The notes beneath the pieces were generated by a model. That model was not told where the DNA came from. It saw only the letters and a list, made by a program, of their open reading frames with translations, and did no database searches. A stretch of 64,000 nucleotides of DNA from Brachionus manjavacas. Taxonomy: Eukaryota > Rotifera > Eurotatoria > Ploima > Brachionidae. This document shows, one piece after another, positions 46,935 to 59,086 of this stretch. How positions within the stretch are numbered: position 1 is the stretch's first letter; the number at the start of each line of letters is the position of its first letter. A program made the position numbers and the translations under genes. The DNA lies in assembly GCA_019054805.1 (NCBI GenBank), contig JAHQIY010000002.1:992001-1056000 (forward strand), in the 5' to 3' direction.

Positions 46935-48557
46935 ATGATGTCACAAATGTGGAACCCTTATCAGACGAGTAAGGCAGGTGCCAGCGGCGTTTACGCCACA
47001 GCCAGCTCGCCGGTGGACACCAGCGGATCGAGCAGCACCAATAGTAGCACTAGTGAAAAGCTGACCAGCAACATGCACCAGAACATAAACCTGTGCTATG
47101 AGGAAGAAGAGGAACAACCCCTGGGCCACAATGAAAACTCACACCAGCCGCGCACCAGCCTGGGCAGTGGCGGCAACTCGGACGGAAACAGCATTGTGTC
47201 CAGCGACGCCTCACTGTCAGCCACGAGCTCGCCAAATTTTCGCTCACCCCACAACTCTTTCATTTCCGCGGCCTACCCGGCCCATCCGGCATATTCATTC
47301 GCACCCCACAACTACCAATTCAACCCTCAAGTACAGCCAAATTCGGCCTATCAATACTTCTCCGGGTTCGAGCTGAGCAACCCCTACATGCACGACTACA
47401 CCCGCTACACCACTGCCGACAAAGAGAACGAGGACAAAAGTGCTCTCTTGCCAAATCTGGTGCCTCCAGTCAACCAGGCCTATTTGTCCAACAGCTACGC
47501 CAGTGCCTACTACAACAACATGAGCCTAAATGCCACCAATTCTTTGTACCAAAATTATTCCAGTACTTATCAGCCGAACAGTGCTAGCTATTCGAATTGT
47601 TACCAAAGTTCAGTGCAGGAGCAAGCAGCGGTCAAGCAAGAGTCCGTGTGTGAAGTGCAGAACGGCTTTGCCTCTTACCCAGAGCCTAAGCCAGATGAGA
47701 CATCATCGAGCTTGTACAACAACTTGAAAAGCTCCAACAACCCCAAAATAAAGGTCAAACTGCAGGACATGAATCTGTGGAACCAGTTTAACTCGATTGG
47801 CACCGAGATGATAATTACAAAGTGCGGCCGGCGCATGTTTCCGTCGCTGAGAGTGAGCGTGTCCGGCTTGGAGTCCAGTTCCAAGTATCTGATGGTGGTA
47901 GATGTTATACCAGTGGACGACAACCGGTACAAGTACCACAACTGCGAGTGGGTGGTGAGCGGCAAGGCCGAAGCTCATTTTGCCGGCCGCGGCTACTTGC
48001 ATCCGGACTCGCCTCTCAATGGCTCCCAATGGACCAAACAAGTCATTTCGTTCCACAAGCTCAAATTGACCAACAACCCGTTCGACCGTGCCGGCCACAT
48101 AATATTGAACTCAATGCACAAATACGTGCCCAGATTGCACATTATTGAGGAGGGTAAGTCAATAAGCACGTTTGTGTTCAGCGAGGCCACGTTCATCGCG
48201 GTGACCGCCTACCAGAACGAGGCCATCACCAAGCTCAAAATAGAGTACAACCCGTTTGCCAAGGGTTTTCGCGACGGCACTAGTCGCAAGGATTATAGAG
48301 GAAAGAGAAATTCGGATGATGAGAACGAAAATGAGGAGAATTTTGCGCAATTGATGAACAAGTTTCAGAAGACCGGCACTGGCCGAGAGAATCCACTCAA
48401 CCCACTTGCCAACAAGGACATGAACAAGTACTCGTCCGTGCCGCATCAACAATTGCATTCAGTGGGCCATCAGCAGAATCAAAATATGCACCATGGCAGT
48501 CATCATTTGCCAATGCACAATCACATGGTTCAAAATCCTATTTTGTACGATTATTGA
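46935..48557 (+). CDS. T-box transcription factor, single coding exon
   Basis: 540 aa with the T domain at about 272-447: [86 protein letters not shown] and PFAKGFRDG. This binds T-site DNA (TCACACCT type) and regulates development in the nucleus. Flanks are low-complexity Ser/Asn/Tyr-rich upstream and His/Gln/Met-rich at the end. The block GTEMIITK...KLTNN...[11 protein letters not shown] excludes Brachyury proper and fits the Tbx1/4/5/6/20 side, but I cannot fix the subfamily; the loop after LHIIEEG is unusually short. The exon is much GC-richer than any neighbouring gene and has no intron, unlike most T-box genes. An AATAAA at about 48725 and AAATAAAC at 48762 are candidate polyadenylation signals. 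Confidence 0.92.
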   Translation: MMSQMWNPYQTSKAGASGVYATASSPVDTSGSSSTNSSTSEKLTSNMHQNINLCYEEEEEQPLGHNENSHQPRTSLGSGGNSDGNSIVSSDASLSATSSPNFRSPHNSFISAAYPAHPAYSFAPHNYQFNPQVQPNSAYQYFSGFELSNPYMHDYTRYTTADKENEDKSALLPNLVPPVNQAYLSNSYASAYYNNMSLNATNSLYQNYSSTYQPNSASYSNCYQSSVQEQAAVKQESVCEVQNGFASYPEPKPDETSSSLYNNLKSSNNPKIKVKLQDMNLWNQFNSIGTEMIITKCGRRMFPSLRVSVSGLESSSKYLMVVDVIPVDDNRYKYHNCEWVVSGKAEAHFAGRGYLHPDSPLNGSQWTKQVISFHKLKLTNNPFDRAGHIILNSMHKYVPRLHIIEEGKSISTFVFSEATFIAVTAYQNEAITKLKIEYNPFAKGFRDGTSRKDYRGKRNSDDENENEENFAQLMNKFQKTGTGRENPLNPLANKDMNKYSSVPHQQLHSVGHQQNQNMHHGSHHLPMHNHMVQNPILYDY

Positions 48558-48559
48558 GT

Positions 48560-49215
48560 TTTTAGTTTTTCCAATGTTAAAGAGTTTTTTTTGTTGTTGT
48601 TTTTAATGATTTTTTATTTGGTCGTTTTATTGTGAAAATTGGCAATTGGAACAGCCAATGGTGCAAATGTTACATTGTGTAAATTTAAATTTTTTTCTAT
48701 TGATTATTTATTTTTATACATAAAATAAAAGTTGAAAATAATTGATTATTTTTTTGTTACTAAATAAACTTGTTAAAAAATAAGCGAAAAAAAATGAATT
48801 TTTTTTATTTTTTTTAGATTTAATACTATTTGATTATGATTATTGATTCACTCACTGAATAGAGTTGGAACCAAAAGATTTGGCGGCAGTGAATTTTGAA
48901 ATAAAAATTGCTCAAAATTACAATTTATTAGATTGAATCATAATTTTGTCTCAACTATTTGCAATTTAAAAAAAAAAAAAAAAATTTGTGGACCGTAAAA
49001 AGTGACAAAAAATAATTAAATCTTTACATTTAGAAGAATAGATCGAATATTGAAAGAAACAGTACTAAATATAAAGTTGTACTTTTTTCTAACTTAATAA
49101 AACCTTTTTTTTTAATTTTTATTAAAAATAAATCAAATTACCAATTCATATTTTTATTTTTAAAATATTTTTGCCTATATTTTTTTTCTCACTAAATTAA
49201 CATCACTTGAATAAA
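48560..49215. other. 3' flank of the T-box gene
   Basis: The UTR is followed by AT-rich sequence with a 16-nt A run at about 48970. No gene is seen. Confidence 0.45.
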
Positions 49216-49223
49216 TTTACTTA

Positions 49224-49467
49224 CAGTACTGCTATGACACTTTTTTTTTGTTTAATTTACGTCAGATTACGTAAAATTTCAAAAGTGATTTTTCGTAAAA
49301 TTATATTTAATGTGTTGCTGTATTCAGCAACAAATTGATAATGATTCGAACAATCCCCGTCTTTTTCAATATCAATTTTAATAACCTCATGATAAAAAGC
49401 TCTAAAAATTCAAAACTTAAAAAAAATACATAAATTAACCAAAAATGCAAGAGTCGTAGCAGTACTG
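49224..49467. mobile_element. 244-bp Tc1/mariner-type MITE
   Basis: Ends CAGTACTGCTATGAC (left) and CAGTACTGCTACGAC (right, reverse complement) with TA directly outside both (49222-49223, 49468-49469). Inside is a perfect 8-bp hairpin TGTTGCTG/CAGCAACA at 49313-49332. No coding sequence. Confidence 0.8.
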
Positions 49468-49469
49468 TA

Positions 49470-50685
49470 AATCGTTATAAAATAAATTTCGGTGTATAAA
49501 ACGGTTTTATTAAGATAAAGATGATTTTATAACTAAAAGATTTTTTCAATAAAAAAAAACCTTAAATATCTTAAAATGACTTCCAAATTCAAAAATATTC
49601 GGAATTCTTTCTTTTTTTTTTGGCTTCTTCCTTATCTAGTAATTGCTTGAGTGTCTTGACTGTCCATTCTTTCAATAAAACTTGTGTCAGATTACTTTTT
49701 TAAATCAATCACAAATTTATTTTAAGGCGACAAATTTTTATTATAATTATGCAAAAATTCTTATGTCAAAAAAGGATTTTTTTATGAAAAGAGTTTTTTT
49801 TTTAATCAAAATTTTTTTATTTATAAAATTTTTATTTTAATTTATTTTATAGCATTTTTATAAAATAAATCTATTTTAGTCATAAAAATTTATTTTAGTT
49901 TCAAAATAATTTCTAGCTAAGTATTTTTCTCCAAACTTCACCGCGGCATTAATTTGAGCTTAAATTTCATTTTTCATTCATTGACAATGATAAAAAAAAC
50001 GCAAAGTATGCACTTTTAATCGTGTTCTATAAGTTTTTTAATATTAATTAAATTTATTTTCAATAAAAAGAAGCAAACTTCTCGCCCTTCTGTAAGAATT
50101 TATCTTTTTTACTAATTTTACTCATTATCCTTTATAGAAATGACATACTTTTGTTCATCAGTTTTGGCTCTTCGCTTTAAAATGATGCTATTTTTAATGA
50201 ATTTACGAGCTGAATAAATACTGATTCACACAAAGGATCAGAGGTCATTTCTATTCAATGAAGCTCAATTTTAAAATATAATCTATATCATTCTTACTGA
50301 GTCAAAAACCTAAAAGTATAGAAAGTACATCCTTTCAAACCAGAGGGAAATTTAAATAACGGGTGATGTATAAGTAATGATAAAAAATTTAAAAGCAAAT
50401 ATCTCAAAAATTAAATGTAATATATAGCGTTCGATTTTTTTATATAGGCTAATGAATTTATTTTTTAATTTCAACTTTTAAATAAAGAATAAACTCTATC
50501 TTAACAGATTTTTCTTAGCTTTGCTTTGACCCACGACATAAGTGATATCACAAAAGTGGTTAGTTTTGATATAAGCTCTCCAATTTTAAAAATTAAAACG
50601 GTTAATAGTTTTATATATTGTACTTCAAGTGATTCCTTTCCTTAATCTGATTTTTTCATTTGTGAAATTTCTAAAGCCTTATTAA
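49470..50685. other. AT-rich spacer
   Basis: No gene or RNA recognised on either strand. Confidence 0.4.
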
Positions 50686-50689
50686 GCAA

Positions 50690-51107
50690 AAAAAGTAAGC
50701 TCTAGATGTTTTTTTTAATTAACTTTTTCCAATTAACATGACCATTTTTCATAAAATAATCAGTTATTTAATTTTTTTTGTTCTTTTTTAATATGACTTA
50801 TCTTATTTTGTCTTATTGATACCGCGTTCATTCTTCATCAAAGCCTTGTATATTGGGCAGGAGACCGAATTTCCATGCTTGCTCAAAGCGACTGCTACTA
50901 GCGCCTTACTACATGAGGCCCTAAAGTCAACATTAGTTAATGAGAAAATTTTATATTTTAATGACCAAAATATAGTATGAAGATTGCCAATTTCCTCCGT
51001 GATCAATCTTTTGATCACATATTGTGATCCTTCTTGTACACAAAACAAGCATTATTAAAAAGGTCACTTTTTATGTGATCAAATGATCACATATTGGACA
51101 AGACTCG
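50690..51107 (-). mobile_element. Relic related to the 62-kb GGTCAC element, with zinc-finger remnant
   Basis: On the minus strand, starting at 51107, CGAGTCTTGTCCAATATGTG matches the terminus CGGGTCTTGCCTGTTATGTG of the 62-kb element, and GATCAC words replace most GGTCAC words. An open frame at 51048-50803 ends ALSKHGNSVSCPI...LMKNERGINK, matching the zinc-finger remnant of the other copy, though the second Cys of the CPxC pair is Tyr here. The far end is not clear; the dispersed repeat at 50690-50775 may or may not belong to it. Confidence 0.6.
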
Positions 51108-51109
51108 AA

Positions 51110-52840
51110 AAATTGATCAAAAAGAAAAGAAAAAAATCAAAAACAAAATCAAAAAGTCAAAAATTTCACATTTTTCACATTTTACATACAAGTCCTGATT
51201 TAAAAATATTTTTTGCAATATTATATCTAATGCATAGTAGTTTATCTACGAAGTCATCCGACAAAAGCGTTGTTTAGTACTTTGGCAACGAGCTTTTTGA
51301 AAATTTCTCCTAATTTTCCTATGTTCATGTAATTTTTTTATTTAAAAAAAATCTTTAAATACACATTAAAATGTAGAGACAAATTTTACGTAAAATTATG
51401 TAAAGTATTATTTTTTTGGTTGCAAAAACAAAACTAATCATGTCATTTATTTATTTATTTTATATCAGAATTTTTATCGCAGATTAACTTGTTTAAGAGA
51501 CATAGTTTTTTTGCCAATCAAATTTCAATTATTTTTTTCTTTATTAGATAATTTTTATCAAATATTAAAATCGTAATTTCATCATTTGCAAAATGCTGCT
51601 ACGTCCTTTTTTCAAATTTGAAAAAATGGTTATTGAATTTTAATAAATTCTATAATCTGCAGTGCAATCAATTACGCATTTAAAAAATTTTGAGCAAACT
51701 CTACAAAAGTTTAAAATTTGATCATGAATCTCACTTTACTAATTATTTAATATTTTTTGCATAAATTGTTAAAATTAAGGAACTGAAAGGTCCTGTTTCA
51801 AATTTTAAGGTCCCTTCAAAAAGAAATGATCACGATCAAAGTTTTAGCGATTTTTAATTAAAAAATTTATCGAATCAATAAATTATTTGTTTTTAAACAC
51901 ATAATTGATTAAATAGAATTTTTAGGAGATCAGATTCACTATTTTTTTATCTAAATAAAAATTATTCGGACAAAACCTTCGCACGTCTTACTTTGGGGAC
52001 TAAAAAAAATTCTGATTGAATTGCGGTACCCGGAACTACATGGATACAGACTTGTTTTTAAGTCTCAAGTCTTAAGTCAAGTCAAGTCAATGACTTTATA
52101 AATCCATATTTGATACCAATAAAGTAGTTGCTTCCATATTCCTGGACGTTAATCTTGACCTATGTGCTCTGTAAATTTAAACAGATTTAGAAAATAATTC
52201 TTTCAACTGGTCCAGATGAAGCAGGTATTGAAAAAAATTTTGGTACAAGTCATAACTTTGACTTAAAAAAAAAAAAAAATTTAAGTCGAATCTCTGATTA
52301 CTTCTTGTCTTTGAAATGAGATTCACAAGTGGAAAAATTTTACAGTTTAATGACTTTTTTTTTATTTAAGCCTGAATTAGAATAATTTTGTTTTTTTGAG
52401 GGATTTTAAAATTAGCATTATTTTTAAATTCTAAAATTTTTGCTAACAATGATAAAAGTTAGCAAGCTAGACATTTCAAATTTTTACCATATAATTCAAA
52501 ATTGCATGAAGATTTTAAAAATTCAAAGCATTTTTTAACAGTATCGGTAAAGTTAAAAAAAAAAAAATTGAGTTTGGAAACTGTGAAATTCTGTCAAAAT
52601 AAAGTTCATTGTCAGGATTTCTATCCAAATTGACCCATTTCCTTAAAAAACTATATTCTTATTCGAGACTAAGAGATCAGGAGATCAATTTTGAAATTTT
52701 CTACATTTAAGCTCTCAATATTTGATAATATTAACATCATTTTTACATTTTTTGTAAAAAATTAAAATTTTTTTAATTTAAACATTAAAATCCTAAATTT
52801 TTCAGCTAATTATTTTTTTTTTTTCTCTTTATAAAAAATA
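51110..52840. other. Long AT-rich spacer
   Basis: No gene seen. The frame at 51083-51277 is lysine-driven and overlaps the element terminus. Confidence 0.4.
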
Positions 52841-52848
52841 ATGTATTA

Positions 52849-53528
52849 CGGTATACCCTAATATAAAAAATTATTTTTTTTTATTAAAAATACATTTTCT
52901 AGTTTTAAGTGCGAGGCTAATATTAAGATTTTAAAGTAAAAATTTGAGGAAAAAGTAGAAATGTATATGTTGTTATTAGATTTTTCAAACTAAAATGCTT
53001 TTAAAATAAAATACAGTTGTATTAAAGCTAAAACTTAAAAGAAATATACACGCTTTCTCTTTATTTTAGCTTAGATTTTAGCTTTCTTTCATTTTAATTT
53101 TTTAATATCCAAATTTTTAATTTAAATTTTTTTCCCAATCTTTTCCTCAAATTTTTACTTTAAAATCTTAATATTAGCCTCGCACTTAAAACTAGAAAAT
53201 GTATTTTTAATAAAAATAAATAATTTTTAATCATTTATGAATTAATTTTTTTTTCAATTTTTAACCCGGCATCTAAATTTGAATTTCAAAAATAAGTTAA
53301 TGACTAACATGTATTATTGATGTCGCATCTAAATTCGATTTTCAGGAATTAACGCGGCGTTTTCCACTGAGTTTTGGGTTTTAACGCGGCGTTAAACACC
53401 AAAAATCTGCATTTTAATGCACGCATCAAAAGGGGGAAAGTTTGACATGGGCGAGATGTAACGTGATGCTTGGGCTAAAACTTGAGTTTTGGTTTTTGGT
53501 GCATGCATCTCTTTGCAAGGGTATACGG
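52849..53528. mobile_element. 680-bp TA-flanked element containing a 76-bp palindrome
   Basis: Ends CGGTATACCCT and, in reverse complement, CCGTATACCCT, each with TA outside (52847-52848, 53529-53530). Inside, 52878-52953 and 53141-53216 are inverted repeats of 76 nt without mismatch by eye (core TTTTAAGTGCGAGGCTAATA), with a 187-nt spacer. The right part has tandem-like motifs: GCATCTAAATT twice and TTAACGCGGCGTT twice. Confidence 0.6.
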
Positions 53529-53530
53529 TA

Positions 53531-54210
53531 CATTTAAATTTTGTTTTTAAATAAATGAAGTGTTAATCGGTCTTTTATGGAGAGGGGCACCGATCAATCA
53601 TGAAACTTGACTTTAGATGGAGAAACGCTTACTTAAACATAATATTTAACAATGTACCTTAGGAGACAGCAATTTGAGAATGAAATCAGTAATTTGAATA
53701 TAATTAATTACTTATTAATAATCATTCTAAAAAAAATAATCTAAAATCAGATAACGAAGCGGAGATTTTTGGTTTAGGTCCAATGGTGCTGAACGCTCGC
53801 TATAATACTCAATTAATTTATCAAAATATTTTTTGATGATTCAATCATAGTCCTTTAGATATAGAAATTAAATTTTTTCCTTAAATATTTATTTAAATTC
53901 GTTTGCCAAATTAAATTTTTTTGATAAAAATTTTTTAATAATCTTCTAATCAAAATTCTTTAAGATTTTATTTTTCACAAATCTATAATTTTTTTAGTTA
54001 ATAAAATTGACAATTGTTACATCCCATGTTGTTCTGTACAATACTTAAAATACAACACTATTTAGTTTTAAAGATTTAAAAGTTGAATTTCTTCTTTTAA
54101 TTAATTTGTAAGGCACAAAAAAAATTTCGAGATTTCTATTTCTAAAAAGTGTTTATTTTTTACATTGATCAAAAATTAACTTTATTCTTATTTTGAAACT
54201 ATTATACAAA
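53531..54210. other. Spacer downstream of the serine protease
   Basis: AT-rich, no gene seen. Confidence 0.4.
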
Positions 54211-54217
54211 TAAAAAT

Positions 54218-55149
54218 TTATCTATTTTTTTTGATTGTTTCATTTATCCAATTAACATAGGTGCTGACTCGAGTGTAAACTGAGCTTGAGAATGAAGTGC
54301 AATCGAGAGCTCCAAAACTAGTTATTCCAAACAAATACCATTTTTCATTTTTAGAATCGCCAAAACTGCCTTCGCACACCAAAGGACCACCTGAATCACC
54401 CTGACATGAGTTCGCTCTTGAGCCTCTTGCCCTTCCGGCACAAATCATCGTATCTGTATCATAGTAGTTCAAAGCCAAACTTTTGATGCAAATTTTCTCA
54501 TGCTTAATGGCTACTTTGCCTTCTTTAATTCGCTTTATAGGCTCGTTATCATATCTTCCGTCAGATCCAAAGCCTGTAATGTAGCAAATTGAATTTGGAG
54601 GAATGATAGAATTTTGTCTAGGTAAGCAAGGTTTTGATATTGACTTAATAAATTTGTTAGAGTATGACATTTTGATAAGCGCTATATCGTTTGTGCTAAA
54701 TTCATGGTTACCATTATACTCGGTGTACTCTGGATGGAGAATAATTTTATCATACTTAACCAATTTATAATTATCGATTTCTGTTTTATTGTGACCATTT
54801 AGAATAAAAATATTTGGTTCAATGTGTTCGGAAAAGCAATGTGCCGCTGTTATTATCCAATTTTGGTCTAGAAGCGTGGCACCACAGTTGGCATGATCAT
54901 TTTCCGAAAAATCGCTCACACCTTTGTTAGTAATTTTAAGATGCAACTAAAAATTTATCTTTATTAAACAAAATAATAGAAAAAATTATTTTTATTTACT
55001 TGCCAAGGCCATTGCTCGATAAATGCCGATCTCCCACCATAAATGTACTTTCTTACCGAAGGGATTATAAATCCGCAATTTTCTAAATCGGATCCTTGAA
55101 TCCACTGAAAAGTCAGCAGAGTTAACACAGTGGGAAACAGATAAGACAT
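54218..55149 (-). CDS. Secreted chymotrypsin-fold (S1A) serine protease
   Basis: Exon 1 (55000-55149) and exon 2 (54218-54946), with a 53-nt intron, give 292 aa from the ATG that begins the signal peptide MSYLFPTVLTLLTFQWIQG; an in-frame ATG at 55170 would add seven basic residues. The catalytic triad is intact: TAAHC (His), NDIALIKM (Asp), CQGDSGGP (Ser). The specificity residue six before the Ser is Asn (RANSCQGDSGG), not the Asp of trypsins or Ser of chymotrypsins. The mature start would be IYGGRSAFIEQWPWQ after VRKY, so the usual Arg|Ile activation bond is absent. Odd cysteines match the usual disulfides, including the free one before IIPS that ties the propeptide. A TATATAA word at 55211-55217 lies about 40 nt upstream. 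The substrate is unknown. Confidence 0.9.
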
Positions 55150-55210
55150 CTTTCGGGAATTTTTTTTCAAAGATGAATAAATGGCAAGGGTTTCAAATTT
55201 TTAAAAACAT

Positions 55211-55218
55211 TATATAAG
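55211..55218 (-). promoter_or_regulatory. Candidate TATA box of the serine protease gene
   Basis: CTTATATA on the minus strand, flanked by less AT-extreme sequence, 41 nt before the first in-frame ATG. In such AT-rich DNA a chance match is possible. Confidence 0.35.
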
Positions 55219-55219
55219 A

Positions 55220-57420
55220 TGAGTACTTGCTCTTCAGTTTGTATCTAATTTTATGGCGCATTTTCAGTGTGCAAGATAAAATTTTGTTTATTACATTAAA
55301 CAACTAAAAAACTTCAATTAAATTTTTAGAGATAAGAAAAATTTTAAAAGATTAACTTTTAAATTTATTATGTAATAGATGATGATGTTGGCTTGATGCT
55401 TTGCTTTTGAATAGTTGGAATTAAAGCTAATTTATAATACAAAATTTGTTTCAAACCACTTTTGATAATGTGGTTTTTATATTTTTCGCATTTTAGGTAG
55501 TTGTTAAATAATATTCCTAAATAATTATTAAAGAAGCAAATAGATCGAAGAAACTTTGTTCAGCCTTTTTGTCCAATTTTTTTACCAAGGAAGTATAATT
55601 TAAAAATGTTATTTAGAAATATGTCTACAGCTTTACCTATCATGGAAACGTTATTAAACAGAAATGGAATGCTCTCAGGATGCTCTCAGGAAGACTTCCG
55701 AAGCAGACTAACGAAGATCAGAATTGAATTCTTCAAATTAATGAATTTGTGGAGGTCGTCATGTTGAAACTCATATGTTCCAGAGAAGAAGAAGAATTCT
55801 GAATAAAGTCTGTGGTTTGGTTTTGTCAGAAACATTTTAAAATATTTAAGACTTTGATTTATAATATATTTTAAATCATTAAATTTTGATTTAATTTTAA
55901 AAAATTAATCGACAAGATAAAAAATTCTTAATAATGTTGCGACAATCTTGACATGATGAATAAAAAATAAGGCTTTTTCTTTTTCTCTTCATCTTATAAT
56001 TTAATTATAGATTATAATTTTAATCTCACAATTTAAAAAAAGTTTAAATAACAAATTTAATCAAATCTTTTGTTTTTTGTTTGAAACTTATGATTTATGT
56101 CCCAATGAGACCAATTCAAGTCAATAATATGATTTGACTTGTCAATTTAATTTTAGATCAAAATTGAAAAATTTAAAGAATTATTTCAAAATAGAAAATT
56201 AAAGCATACCGAAAATCGAATAGCTGATTTTGAAATACTTTTTTCTTTATTCTTTTCTAATTCGATGCTAATAAGATCATTTTCATGAAAATTTGACAAT
56301 TGTCTCTTAATGATCATATTTTAAATTATGCAAAATTTACAAAAAAAATAATTAAATTATTGACAATGTTTGACTATGTGGAAATTTTTTACCATTAGTT
56401 ATTTTAATTGAAAAATTTTTATTCGAAACAAAATTGATCATAATTATTTCAAAAATGCATCATTATTTTTCTATAAATTTTAAATTTCAAATTTTAATTT
56501 TTTTCTCAAAAAAAACAATTTAATTCGATTGAATTGCTTAATTGGAATTTTTTTTTTCACACTTATAAACGAGTTTTATCACCACCACCTAAAAGATGCT
56601 AGATTTTTTTCATGAGTAACTAAAAAAATTATTTTCATTAAAGGTGATAAAATAAATTCGATTTTCTTGAATTTTTTAATCAATTCTAAAACAAAAGCTC
56701 TCGGTAACTTTAAAAATAAACCTTGCATCTTCGAAATCTATGAATTACTTAATATTTTCAAGCATGCTATGAAATTCAAATTGTATCAAATTAGCTAAAT
56801 TTCAAAGCTTTTTTTATCTGACAGACAATATTTTTGTTATAAAAACAAATACACAGCTAGTTTCACTATATTTTATTTTCAATTACTTTCATATAATTCG
56901 AATTCATTTTTTAAAAAATCAAGAATTAAAAATCGATATCCAGATTATCAAACGATGCACAAAAAAATTAATAACTATCTTTTCTAAATAGCTATTAAAA
57001 TTATTAGAATTTGTGTTATCTTATAAGCATAGATTAATTTTGAACACTTTGTATCACCGATTTTTAAAAAGGCCCAAGATTCATAAGTAGAAAAGAAATT
57101 TATCGCATTTAAAAGGGTTTAGTTAGCATTAGTGATTGTTCAAAATCAAGTTCAGATGTCAATGATGATGTGTTAGTTGATGAAGCCTTATAAAATTGCT
57201 TAAACTAAATACAATAAAATTAATATAATAAAATTAAACCTAATAATTAATAAATTTATTTTGCTGAAAAGAGTATTTTCGTTAAATTTTTTTTTAGTGG
57301 GATTTTTTGATTTTTCTAAAATGTAATTTTATAAAATTTTTAATATTAGTGTCGTGACAAAAGTATACCGAATCAATTAGTTGATCAAGATGACTTTACC
57401 TTTTAAATTTCGTCTTTTTA
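55220..57420. other. Long spacer with one arm of a diverged direct repeat
   Basis: 56630-56890 resembles 58545-58765 in the same orientation (shared words: AAAGGTGATA, AATTGTATCA, ATTAGCTAAATTT, ACAGCTAGTTT/ACAACTAGTTT). Otherwise no feature is seen. GGATGCTCTCA is doubled at about 55675. Confidence 0.4.
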
Positions 57421-57429
57421 GTATTAAAA

Positions 57430-57561
57430 ATGATGTTGGTGAAAGTAGACGATAATGAAACTCCAGAAGAGACAATAGAAATACCAGTTGAGTCCCAGGG
57501 CTATATTAAAATGAGCACAAGAATAGAGAATAGGCGAAAATTTGGATTTAAACAGCTCTAA
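57430..57561 (+). CDS. Small open frame or terminal exon, unknown
   Basis: 43 codons starting MMLVKVDDNETPEETIEIPV and ending RRKFGFKQL with a TAA. It is less AT-biased than its surroundings, has balanced acidic and basic residues, and sits 8 nt after a pyrimidine-rich CTTTTTAG acceptor. An acidic stretch at about 57140-57190 (SKSSSDVNDDVLVDEAL) could be an upstream exon. I do not recognise a family; it may be a gene relic or a small protein. Confidence 0.3.
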   Translation: MMLVKVDDNETPEETIEIPVESQGYIKMSTRIENRRKFGFKQL

Positions 57562-57569
57562 AACAAAAA

Positions 57570-59080
57570 AATAGAGTGTAATTTTATAAAATTATTAGAT
57601 TTGTTTAATTATCTTAATTAGCGCACCTCATTAGAGACTTAAATATTATAAAAAATTAAATTAAGTTATTTAAAAACAAATAAAACCTGTAAATTCAAAA
57701 AAAATTTGAGAGATAACTACAAAAATAAAAATACAAAATTGATTTGAACTCCAATAAATTTACTTGTATCTCTTAGTTTTTTAGTCAAGTTATTTTTTAT
57801 TAATTAATATAACAAGATAAAATTAAAAAATACAAAACATCAAACATAAATAAATACAAGATCTTTTAATTTGTGATAAGAATCACTTAGTTGTTGTGAA
57901 TGATAAAAATTATACTGTTGAAATTATTAAATTTTTAGTCAAAATTTAATGATTTTTTTATTTTATCATTAAATTTTCTTAAATTTTTCTTAAAATTAGT
58001 CAATAAACTTGCTTCAAAATACCAATTTTTGTTGAATAATTAATTTAATTATCCATTGATTTGAATTAAATAAACGGGGTCTTCTGGTGATAGTCAAAAT
58101 AAGAACTTAATTATTGTAGGGCAAAATTTTTCAAATTTTGAGTGATGGTAAAAAAAAATATAGAATTTTTTAAATATATCTTTCAAGTAATTAATATCCA
58201 AATATATTTTTTTTAAAATATTTGAATAATAATTTTAAATTACTAAAGCATAGGCTAATTTTAGCAAAAAATACTTATTATTTTTATTTTTTCATTTTAA
58301 AACCTTGTGTTTTGTAAATTTAAAATTTATTTTGTTTTAATTGAATCAACTAAAGGAATTTGTTTTAAAAAAAATTGTCCACTTAATTAATAAACAAAAA
58401 ATAACTAATGATTTAGAAAAGAAAAAATTTTAAATCACTAAAAAAATTGTTTTTAACTTTTTTTTAATTTTAATCATCTGCTAAAATTCATAAATTTTAA
58501 AGATACACTACATAAATTTGTTAGGTAAAATATATTTTTTATTTAAAGGTGATAGAATCGATTTTAATGAATTTTTAATTGATTTCAATCAAAGCTTTTG
58601 ACACTTTAAAAAATACATCTTAGAAGCTTTCAAACATTTTCTAACATGTTGTAGAATTTAAATTGTATCATATTAGCTAAATTTTAATGCTTCATTAATC
58701 TAAAAGATAATATTTTTTTTGTAAAATAAAAACACAACTAGTTTGAATAGATTTTACTCAAGTTTCGAAAATTTGTTAGAACTTTAATTTTTAATTCTAA
58801 TTCATATTTTGAGTTTAAAAAAAATTTCAAAAAAAGAAAAAATTATAATTAAGTAAAGTTATTTTTCTTTAATTTATTCAACAACAAAAAATTATGAAAA
58901 ATAAAACTAAATCTTTAAAGACATACTCTTTCAATAAATTAGTTGTAAACAAATGGCCATCAGAATGCCTTTTTTCATTCCATGGATACTTTAAAACTTT
59001 AAAAGAAGCTTTTTTAATAGATATATAAATAATTGTTTTTGTTTTGTTTATTCATTTATTATGTCATCCTGAACAGTAAG
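57570..59080. other. Spacer with the second arm of the diverged direct repeat
   Basis: Contains 58545-58765 (see the 55220-57420 entry). The rest is AT-rich DNA upstream of the glycosyltransferase. Confidence 0.4.
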
Positions 59081-59086
59081 AATAGT

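Noticed and set aside
46941-48458. Several open frames on the minus strand and in other plus frames of the T-box exon
   Set aside because: They overlap a strongly supported T-box coding exon and owe their openness to its GC-rich codons; none shows a domain or a start context.
51083-51277. 64-codon lysine-rich plus frame
   Set aside because: A-rich sequence gives lysine runs; it overlaps the terminus of a transposon relic.
59033-59086. Upstream extension of the GT31 frame by 18 codons
   Set aside because: It has no ATG; the first ATG at 59087 gives a normal type II membrane topology.
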